In this document: positions 57,690-64,000 of the stretch, piece after piece
How positions within the stretch are numbered: position 1 is the stretch's first letter
Layout of the letters: each line of letters begins with the position of its first letter
NCBI GenBank assembly: GCA_035575515.1
Contig: DATLXU010000108.1
Location: 1 to 64,000 of the forward strand
Source of the DNA: DATLXU01 sp035575515
Lineage (GTDB): Bacteria > Acidobacteriota > Blastocatellia > UBA7656
Reading direction: 5' to 3'
DNA length: 64,000 bases
Notes under the pieces: generated by a model
Database searches by the model: none
What the model saw: only the letters and a program-made list of their open reading frames with translations
What the model was told of the DNA's origin: nothing
Made by a program: the position numbers and the translations under genes

Positions 57690-60197
57690 TTAAGGATTGA
57701 CTACGGGCAGACCGATCCGCTGAACGAGATTCTGGAAGCGCGCGTCTGAGCGCAGGTCGTTGAAGCGCGGGTCCACGCCGAGATAAACCAGATAATCGGC
57801 TCGCTCGTCCAGAGCGCGATTGAGCCAGTTGAAGGCTTCGTCTTTGTCGCCGAGCGCGGCGTAGATGAGGGCAATGTGATAAGGCGATATGTAACGCTGT
57901 CCGGATAGCTGCAATAAGTCGTTCAAGATTGCGCGCGCCTCTTCGATGTTTTGCTGCTCGCCCGATGAGGCAAGCGCGTGCGCAAGCTCGGCGCGCATCA
58001 GCGGCGAATTGTTCGAGCCGCTCACGGCCAGCCGGAACTGGTTGATTGCTTCTTTGAAATTCTTCTTTTGAACGTAGGCCCAGCCAAGATAGCGACGCGC
58101 GGCGAAGAAGCCGGAGTCGAGCGAAAGCGTCTTCTGGCACGTCTGAATCATGTCGTCGTAACGGTGCGCGAAGAAATATATGAATCCGAAGTGCGATTGA
58201 ATGATGAGCGATGTCGGATCGAGGCGGCGCGACTTTTCGGTTTCTTCTTCTGCTTCCTTGTGGCGGCCCATCGCCGCAAGAAGATTCGCATACCACTGGT
58301 GAGCCTGCGCATTGTTGTCGTCGAGGCGAATCGCTTTCTTGAAATCCGACTCGGCCTCGCTCCAGTTCCAATCGTGCCTGTAAGTAGCGAACGCGCGCGA
58401 CGTATACCCTTCGGCCATCGTCGGGTCGAGCTTGATGGCGTTTTCAGCCGCTTCTTTCGCTTTCGGAAACGCGACTGTCGGGCGCTCCGCTCCGTAAGTG
58501 CCGAGCATGTTATAGCAGTCTGCGATGCCTGCGTAGGCCGGTGCGTAATCAGGTTTTATCTGAATAGCCTGCTGGAATGAATCCAAAGCGCGGCGCATTG
58601 CATCAGCCGTTCGCTTCTCCCATGCGTTGCGACCCTCTTCATAGAATCGTTCCGCATCGCGCAGCTTGCGCTCTTCTTCGCTGAACTTCACATCGAGCTT
58701 GGCCGATAGCGTCCTCACCATCTCGTCCTGCACGGCGCGAATGTCTGCAAACTTGCGCTCGTACTGCTGGCCCCAGATGACGTTGCCGTCGCGCGCGTTG
58801 ACAAGCTCGAAGCTGATCGAGAGGTTATCGCTCTGATCCTGTTTTTCAATCTTGCCGATGACGACAGCGCCGACGCCAAGCTCACGCCCGATAGATTGCG
58901 GATCAACCTGCTGGCCTGCGTAACGCGCAACAGAGCTATAGGCTTTCACCTTCAATCCCGGCAATCGCGACAGGTCGTTGATGAGATGTTGAGAGATAGC
59001 TTCGCAGACGCGCTTCGTGTTCGGGTCGTCGCCGACGCTCGCAAACGGCAGCACTGCGATTGAATCAATCGGCCTCACTCTGGTGGCGAAGTAGAACAAG
59101 CCCGCTGCAGCGACGACGACAGCAGCCATCACTATCATCGCGCCGCGCTTGTGGCGGCGGATTGAATTGACGATGTACTCGGCGCTTGAGGTCGGCTGCG
59201 GGGCGGTCATCTCTTCAGTCTTTCGCGCCTGCTTTCGAGCTATGCCCGCGGCCTGCGCGCCGCTGCCGGAAGAAGACCTGAATTCCGCCGTATTTTGAGG
59301 CACCGCGTCGTCCCGCTCGACGTCCTGCTCAAGCTGCTGCTTGAGCTTCTTGAGATCAATGAGCATATCCTTGATCGTCTGGTAACGTTCTTCGCGGTCT
59401 TTTGCCAGCGCTTTGGTGACGATACGTTCAAGCTCTGCGGGGATTTCGGGCAGGTAGCGCGTGAGTGTGACAGGTCTTTTTGAAAGTATCGCGGCAATCA
59501 CGTCGCCGTAGCTCTGGCCCTCGAAAGGCACGCGCCCGGAAATCATTTCGTAAATGACCACTCCGAGCGAAAAGATGTCCGTGCGCGAATCAACCTTCAT
59601 GCCGCGCGCCTGTTCAGGCGACATATAGTTGATCGTGCCCATGACCATGCCGAATTCTGTATGAACCTGCTTTGTCGGCGCTGACGGGTCAACGTATTGC
59701 TCCTGTTGAGCAGATTTTTCGGCGAGCTTGGCCAGTCCGAAGTCGAGCACTTTAACAAGCCCGTCGGGTCGAATCATTATATTTTCGGGCTTGATGTCGC
59801 GGTGCATTATTCCTGCTGAGTGCGCGATGGCTAAGGCGTTTGCGACCTGAATGGCTATGTCGCAGATTTCCGTCATTGACAAAGGCGCGCGCGCCATGCG
59901 CTGGCGAAGCGTCTCGCCCTCGATGTATTCGGTTGCGATGAAGTGAGTCGAATCAACCTGCCCGACATCGAATATAGTAATAAGATTAGGGTGATTGAGC
60001 TTTGAGGCGGCGCGGGCTTCCTGTTGAAAGCGATGAACGCGCTCGGCGTTTTCGGTGAATTCGGAAGATAGGAACTTGAGCGCGACATTTCGACCGAGCC
60101 GCGTATCGAGCGCGAGATAGACTTCGCCCATCCCGCCGCATCCGATTTGCGAAAGGAGTTTATAAGGGCCAATGCTGGTTCCGGCCTCAAGGGCCAT
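57690..60197 (-). CDS. Ser/Thr protein kinase with TolB-like and TPR domains
   Basis: 835 residues. The kinase domain (about 10-270) has LLSQIGCGGMGEVYLALDTR, NVALKFLSSEF (Lys), GIMHRDIKPENIMIRPDGLV and KVLDFGLAKLAEK. A membrane helix (AMIVMAAVVVAAAGLFYFAT) is followed by a TolB-like domain (IDSIAVLPFASVGDDPNTKR; RELGVGAVVIGKIEKQDQSD), then TPR units (YAPAYAGIADCYNMLGTYGA; DDNNAQAHQWYANLLAAMGR). This architecture is widespread in Acidobacteriota. ATG 60197 is chosen; the extension to 60290 lacks family similarity. It is divergent from the mutase gene. Confidence 0.9.
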   Translation of the reverse strand: MALEAGTSIGPYKLLSQIGCGGMGEVYLALDTRLGRNVALKFLSSEFTENAERVHRFQQEARAASKLNHPNLITIFDVGQVDSTHFIATEYIEGETLRQRMARAPLSMTEICDIAIQVANALAIAHSAGIMHRDIKPENIMIRPDGLVKVLDFGLAKLAEKSAQQEQYVDPSAPTKQVHTEFGMVMGTINYMSPEQARGMKVDSRTDIFSLGVVIYEMISGRVPFEGQSYGDVIAAILSKRPVTLTRYLPEIPAELERIVTKALAKDREERYQTIKDMLIDLKKLKQQLEQDVERDDAVPQNTAEFRSSSGSGAQAAGIARKQARKTEEMTAPQPTSSAEYIVNSIRRHKRGAMIVMAAVVVAAAGLFYFATRVRPIDSIAVLPFASVGDDPNTKRVCEAISQHLINDLSRLPGLKVKAYSSVARYAGQQVDPQSIGRELGVGAVVIGKIEKQDQSDNLSISFELVNARDGNVIWGQQYERKFADIRAVQDEMVRTLSAKLDVKFSEEERKLRDAERFYEEGRNAWEKRTADAMRRALDSFQQAIQIKPDYAPAYAGIADCYNMLGTYGAERPTVAFPKAKEAAENAIKLDPTMAEGYTSRAFATYRHDWNWSEAESDFKKAIRLDDNNAQAHQWYANLLAAMGRHKEAEEETEKSRRLDPTSLIIQSHFGFIYFFAHRYDDMIQTCQKTLSLDSGFFAARRYLGWAYVQKKNFKEAINQFRLAVSGSNNSPLMRAELAHALASSGEQQNIEEARAILNDLLQLSGQRYISPYHIALIYAALGDKDEAFNWLNRALDERADYLVYLGVDPRFNDLRSDARFQNLVQRIGLPVVNP

Positions 60198-60378
60198 CTC
60201 TTCGGTCTCCGAAAATCGCCAGACGGCACGCAGCTTATGTATATGCCCGGCGATGAAGAACATATTTCCGGCAGCAGAAATGCCAGTCAAAACGGGCCAG
60301 ATGCAAACGTGCGCAATTTATCATTAGAAGGTTGAAATTTCAATTGCCAATAATAGGAAATGCGCATGGGCGGAAACG

Positions 60379-60417
60379 TTGACACTCTCTGCGGGCGTAA
60401 ACTATCATCAAGTTTAC
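60379..60417 (+). promoter_or_regulatory. Promoter with overlapping operator-like inverted repeat (mutA)
   Basis: TTGACA (60379-60384), an 18-nt spacer and TATCAT (60403-60408) form a strong sigma70-type promoter. An exact inverted repeat, GTAAACT (60397-60403), 7 nt, AGTTTAC (60411-60417), overlaps the -10 box, as expected for a repressor operator. It lies 53 nt before the mutase start. Confidence 0.6.
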
Positions 60418-60469
60418 TTATTGAGCCTCGTCCGATTCATCTGTGCGACTTTAGTCTGAGGAGATTTAG

Positions 60470-62149
60470 ATGAGCACGACAGACCTTACAAGCGAATTGC
60501 AGGAAGCCGAACGCGAGTGGGAAGAGAAGACCTTGAAGCCGACCTTGAAGCGAGCGCCTGAGACGAAAAAATCTTTCACGACCGTTTCGCTCAGGCCAAT
60601 CGAGCGGCTCTACACGCCAGCAAGCCTCCCTGATTTCGATTACGAAACGGAGCTAGGCTTTCCCGGCCAGCCGCCTTTTACTCGCGGCATTCATGCGACA
60701 GGCTATCGCGGAAAGCTCTGGACGATGCGCCAGTTCGCGGGCTTCGGCTCGGCCTTCGATACGAATCAAAGATTCAAGTATCTGCTCGAACATGGTCAAA
60801 CAGGTTTGTCGGTCGCATTCGATTTGCCGACGCTGATGGGCTACGACTCGGATCATCCGTTCAGCGAAGGCGAGGTCGGCAAGTGCGGCGTTGCGATTTC
60901 GAGCCTCGCCGATATGGAAGTGCTCTTCGATGGAATCCCGCTCGAAGAAGTAACGACTTCGATGACCATCAACGCGCCCGCTTCGATGATCTTTGCGATG
61001 TTTCTGGCCGTCGCGGAAAAACAGGGCGCAGATTGGAAGCGGGTCGGCGGCACTATTCAAAACGATATTCTCAAAGAGTACATCGCGCAGAAGGAATGGA
61101 TTTATCCGCCGCGACCTTCGATGCGCTTGATCACGGACACGATTGAGTTCTGCTCGAAAGAAGTTCCGCGCTTTAACCCGATCTCGATTTCCGGATATCA
61201 CATCCGCGAAGCAGGCTCGACCGCGCTTCAAGAGCTTGCATTCACGCTGCGCGATGGAATCGAGTACGTGCAGTACGCGATCAACGCAGGGATGGACGTT
61301 GACGATTTCGCGCCGCGTCTGAGTTTCTTCTTCAACGCGCACAACGATTTCTTTGAAGAGATAGCCAAGTACCGCGCGGCTCGAAGAATCTGGTACAGGG
61401 TGATGACGGAACGTTTCGGCGCAAAGAATCCGCGTTCGTGGACTCTGCGCTTCCACACGCAGACGGCAGGCGTATCGCTCACGGCGCAGCAGCCTTTGAA
61501 CAATATCGTGCGCGTGGCGATTCAGGCGTTGGCCGGAGTGTTGGGCGGGACGCAATCGCTCCACACCGATGCGTATGACGAAGCGCTGGCATTGCCTTCG
61601 GACGAAGCGGCCTTGATTGCGCTGCGCACGCAGCAGATCATCGCGCACGAGTCGGGCGTGGCGAACACGGTTGACCCGCTCGGCGGATCGTATTTCGTTG
61701 AAAAGCTCACGCGCGAGATGGAAGAGGGCGCTTTCGAGTACTTCCGCAAAATTGACGACTTCGGCGGGATGATCGAAGCGATTGAGGCGGGCTACCCGCA
61801 ACGCGAGATTCAAGACGCTTCGTATGAATTTCAGATGGCGGTCGAATCGAAAGACAAGATCATCGTCGGCGTGAACGAGTTCGTGATGAAGGAAGAGCCG
61901 ATGGAAGTGCCTATCCTTCAGATTGACGAATCGGTGGCCGAGCTTCAAAGCGAGCGATTGAAGAAACTTCGCTCCGAACGCGACAACGCGCGGGTTGAAA
62001 AGACATTGAAGGCTCTGGCCGACGGCGCGCAGGCGGGCGAAAACACTATGCCGCTGTTGCTCGATTGCGTGCGGGCTTATGCGACGCTCGGCGAGATGTG
62101 CGATGCGCTCAAGCCCGTGTTCGGCATCTATCAGGAGCCTGCGTTTTAG
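60470..62149 (+). CDS. Methylmalonyl-CoA mutase large (catalytic) subunit
   Basis: 559 residues of the MM_CoA_mutase catalytic barrel, which interconverts methylmalonyl-CoA and succinyl-CoA (or related acyl-CoA isomers) using adenosylcobalamin. Seen: FTRGIHATGYRGKLWTMRQF, AGFGSAFDTNQRFKYLLEHG, GLSVAFDLPTLMGYDSDHPF, EWIYPPRPSMRLITDTIEF, ISISGYHIREAGSTALQELA and RFHTQTAGVSLTAQQPLNNI. The B12-binding domain is absent, so a separate small subunit must supply it; none is encoded nearby. The pattern fits archaeal/IcmA-type split mutases, and the exact substrate is uncertain. AGGAG lies 6 nt before ATG 60470. Confidence 0.9.
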   Translation: MSTTDLTSELQEAEREWEEKTLKPTLKRAPETKKSFTTVSLRPIERLYTPASLPDFDYETELGFPGQPPFTRGIHATGYRGKLWTMRQFAGFGSAFDTNQRFKYLLEHGQTGLSVAFDLPTLMGYDSDHPFSEGEVGKCGVAISSLADMEVLFDGIPLEEVTTSMTINAPASMIFAMFLAVAEKQGADWKRVGGTIQNDILKEYIAQKEWIYPPRPSMRLITDTIEFCSKEVPRFNPISISGYHIREAGSTALQELAFTLRDGIEYVQYAINAGMDVDDFAPRLSFFFNAHNDFFEEIAKYRAARRIWYRVMTERFGAKNPRSWTLRFHTQTAGVSLTAQQPLNNIVRVAIQALAGVLGGTQSLHTDAYDEALALPSDEAALIALRTQQIIAHESGVANTVDPLGGSYFVEKLTREMEEGAFEYFRKIDDFGGMIEAIEAGYPQREIQDASYEFQMAVESKDKIIVGVNEFVMKEEPMEVPILQIDESVAELQSERLKKLRSERDNARVEKTLKALADGAQAGENTMPLLLDCVRAYATLGEMCDALKPVFGIYQEPAF

Positions 62150-62327
62150 GCTCGCGTCTCTGATTTAGAAATGTGAATTGAATGGCGAACCGCTATTAAA
62201 TTCACTTATTGAAACTTCCTCTTTGGCTTGGGGGGAGGTGTGTCACGCAACCTCTCAGAAGCTTATCAAATTTGAGCCGTTGTTACTCGTTATCCATAGC
62301 TGGAACAAAGTTGAAAGGGGGTCGAAT

Positions 62328-63698
62328 ATGAAACGCTTTAAACCAATCATCGCTGCTGCCGCCATAGTTTGTATGCTCGGCGCAACAGTCGTCGCGCAGC
62401 AGGCTAAACAGGCCGCAGTAAATTTCAAAGACCTGAAACTCAAAAACGGATTGCGTGTGCTTCTGGTCGAAGACCACACCGCGCCGGTCGTCTCGCTCGC
62501 TGTTGATTACGATGTCGGCTCACGCAACGAGCGGCGGGGTCGCACAGGCTTTGCTCACCTGTTTGAGCACATGATGTTTCAAGGCTCGGAAAACGTCGGC
62601 AAGTCCGAGCACTTCATCCTGATTGACACAAACGGCGGTCAGATGAACGGCACTACGAACGAAGAGCGCACTCTGTACTTCGAGACATTGCCGGCAAATC
62701 AACTCGACCTCGCGCTCTTTTTAGAATCCGACCGCATGCGCAGCCTAGACATATCGCAGGCCAACCTCGATAACCAGCGCAACGCTGTGCAGGAAGAGCG
62801 AAGATTGGGATTGGACAATCAGCCCTACGGCAGAATGTTCGAGAAATTCGACGAAACAATGTTCGACAATTTCGCTTACAAGCACTCGGTCATCGGCTCT
62901 ATGGAAGACCTCAATGCCGCGAGCGTCGAAGACGTGCGCGAGTTCTTTCGCATCTACTACGCGCCAAACAATGCAGTGCTTGCTCTCGTTGGCGATTTCA
63001 AGACCGATGAGGCGCTGGCAAAAATCAAAAAGTATTTCGAGTCAATTCCGGCGCAACCCAAACCGCAGCCGGTTGATACTACTGAGCCAGAGCAGACCGC
63101 AGAGCGGCGCTTCACAGTTGACGACCCTCTCGCGCAACTGCCGCTGCTCAGCATTGGTTACAAGGGCGTGATAGGAAATACGCCCGACGCTTACGCGCTC
63201 CAAGTGCTCGGCACGGTGCTTGGCGGCGGGCAAAGCTCGCGGCTTTATCAAAAGCTCGTCAAAGAAAAGCAGCTCGCGGTCAACATAAACAGCGGCGTTC
63301 AGGCTCGGCGCGGGCCGGGTTCGTTTCAAGTAACGGCTGTCATTGCGCCGGGCAAGAAAGCCGAAGACGTTGAAGCCTTAATCTATGAAGAGATCACAAA
63401 GCTGCAACAGGAGCCGATAGCCGATTGGGAGCTTGAAAAAGCCAAGCAGTTCGCGCGCCGCGCCGCGATTCAATCGCGCCAAAGCTCTCTGGGACTCGCG
63501 ATCAATCTGGTCGAAGCAACAATTGCCTACAACGACCCGAATCTGGTGAACACTCGATTGGATAAGATTGCCGCCGTCACTAAAGCCGACGTCCAGCGTG
63601 TGGCTCAGAAATATCTCAAGGCGACAAACCGAACCGTCGGGTTGGCCGTCCCAAAACCGAAAGCGATGACGCCGCCTGCCGAGAGCAAATCGCGGTAG
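62328..63698 (+). CDS. Secreted M16-family zinc metallopeptidase
   Basis: 456 residues. The signal peptide MKRFKPIIAAAAIVCMLGAT ends near VVA-Q. The inverted zinc motif is H80-L-F-E83-H84 (GFAHLFEHMMFQGSENVG), with the third ligand in NAVQEERRLG, and the R/Y pair region (QLPLLSIGYKGVIGN) lies in the C-terminal half. The catalytic N-terminal and non-catalytic C-terminal M16 domains are fused. ATG 62328 with AAAGGGGG upstream is preferred over an in-frame start at 62178 that has no signal. Another M16 gene follows 31 bp later, so the pair is probably an operon. Confidence 0.92.
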   Translation: MKRFKPIIAAAAIVCMLGATVVAQQAKQAAVNFKDLKLKNGLRVLLVEDHTAPVVSLAVDYDVGSRNERRGRTGFAHLFEHMMFQGSENVGKSEHFILIDTNGGQMNGTTNEERTLYFETLPANQLDLALFLESDRMRSLDISQANLDNQRNAVQEERRLGLDNQPYGRMFEKFDETMFDNFAYKHSVIGSMEDLNAASVEDVREFFRIYYAPNNAVLALVGDFKTDEALAKIKKYFESIPAQPKPQPVDTTEPEQTAERRFTVDDPLAQLPLLSIGYKGVIGNTPDAYALQVLGTVLGGGQSSRLYQKLVKEKQLAVNINSGVQARRGPGSFQVTAVIAPGKKAEDVEALIYEEITKLQQEPIADWELEKAKQFARRAAIQSRQSSLGLAINLVEATIAYNDPNLVNTRLDKIAAVTKADVQRVAQKYLKATNRTVGLAVPKPKAMTPPAESKSR

Positions 63699-63729
63699 GC
63701 AAAGGTTGCGCTGAAGGAGGAATATAATC

Positions 63730-64000
63730 ATGAAAAAAGCAATCATTAAACACGGTCACGCGCTGGCGGCGGCGACTCTCGCCGTTATGATGACAGCTAT
63801 CGGCTTCGCTCAAGGGCCACAGGGCGCGGGGCAGCAACGCCCCTCAACAAAAGGCGCGGTGATTAAGGGCAAGGCTCCAGTCAATAAAGAGGTTCTCAAG
63901 GTCAAACTTCCTAAGCCTTACGAAACGAAGCTGAGCAACGGCCTCCAGGTCGTCGTGCTTGAAGAGCACAAGCTGCCGACCTTCTCCGCACAGATGGTGA
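63730..64000 (+). CDS. Second M16-family peptidase, partial (window end)
   Basis: Only the first 90 codons lie in the window. The signal peptide MKKAIIKHGHALAAATLAVM, continuing MTAIGFAQ, is followed by a Gly/Gln-rich linker and the M16 N-terminus KLPKPYETKLSNGLQVVVLE then EHKLPTF. No zinc motif is reached. AAGGAGG lies 9 nt before the ATG. Together with the previous gene it would make a two-gene M16 unit, where one partner often lacks the zinc motif. Confidence 0.85.
   Translation, partial: MKKAIIKHGHALAAATLAVMMTAIGFAQGPQGAGQQRPSTKGAVIKGKAPVNKEVLKVKLPKPYETKLSNGLQVVVLEEHKLPTFSAQMV

Noticed and set aside
57517..58371. A 284-codon minus-strand open frame
   Set aside because: Most of it overlaps the kinase gene in another frame. 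Only its last part (to about 57660) has meaningful similarity, reported as a pseudogene tail.
60653..61948. A 431-codon open frame on the minus strand
   Set aside because: It is antisense to the methylmalonyl-CoA mutase gene, which has clear family motifs in its own frame.
1..64000. tRNA, rRNA, riboswitch and origin signals
   Set aside because: No tRNA cloverleaf, rRNA or known riboswitch pattern was recognised in the intergenic stretches; an automatic covariance search was not possible here.

Overview
The window is a gene-dense stretch of a bacterial chromosome with moderately high GC and no rRNA, tRNA, CRISPR array or intact transposon that I can see. The gene mix points to Acidobacteriota, most likely near Blastocatellia: PSCyt1/ankyrin secreted proteins, Ser/Thr kinases fused to TolB-like and TPR domains, discoidin-like and carboxypeptidase-regulatory-like secreted proteins, an IorAB-type molybdoenzyme and several secreted peptidases. 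This is inferred from gene content and codon style only.

Layout. 0-6 kb: small secreted proteins, a ComEA-like helix-hairpin-helix protein, an AlbA_2 (RecG-like) regulator, a TPR protein, a YegS-type lipid kinase and a methyltransferase. 6-14 kb: guaB split by a full intein, proS, a damaged HicAB module flanked by copies of the proS 3' end, and a cytochrome/ankyrin/QW-repeat fusion. 14-29 kb: a membrane protein, an HD-GYP/GAF/GGDEF signalling protein, then a minus-strand operon dppA-dppB-dppC-ptsH-ptsI, a discoidin-like protein, UspA and a CaCA exchanger. 29-34 kb: a Tat-exported amine oxidase, a glycine-zipper protein, a DHH phosphoesterase and an RsbRD-like sensor. 34-40 kb: a surface-polysaccharide cluster (asparagine synthase, methyltransferase, NDP-sugar epimerase, GT2, WecG/TagA). 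40-49 kb: ubiA, IorAB-like oxidoreductase, rsmD, coaD, an aminotransferase. 49-64 kb: two Ser/Thr kinases, a class A beta-lactamase-like hydrolase, a lysozyme-like protein, an S9 peptidase, a large TPR protein, a rhodanese with an in-frame UGA, methylmalonyl-CoA mutase large subunit and two M16 peptidases (the last cut by the window end).

Most notable: (1) a rhodanese gene whose UGA replaces the second Cys of a C-x-C motif and is followed by a hairpin with the geometry of a bacterial SECIS, so a candidate selenoprotein; (2) a 452-residue LAGLIDADG intein inserted directly before the catalytic Cys of IMP dehydrogenase; (3) a class of intergenic palindromes whose arms are degenerate, mostly 7-nt tandem repeats. 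They often fill the whole space from one gene's stop codon to the next gene's start codon; two are clear copies of one element, and one sits in frame inside the lipid kinase gene; (4) a HicAB module bracketed by a roughly 72-bp direct repeat of the proS 3' end.
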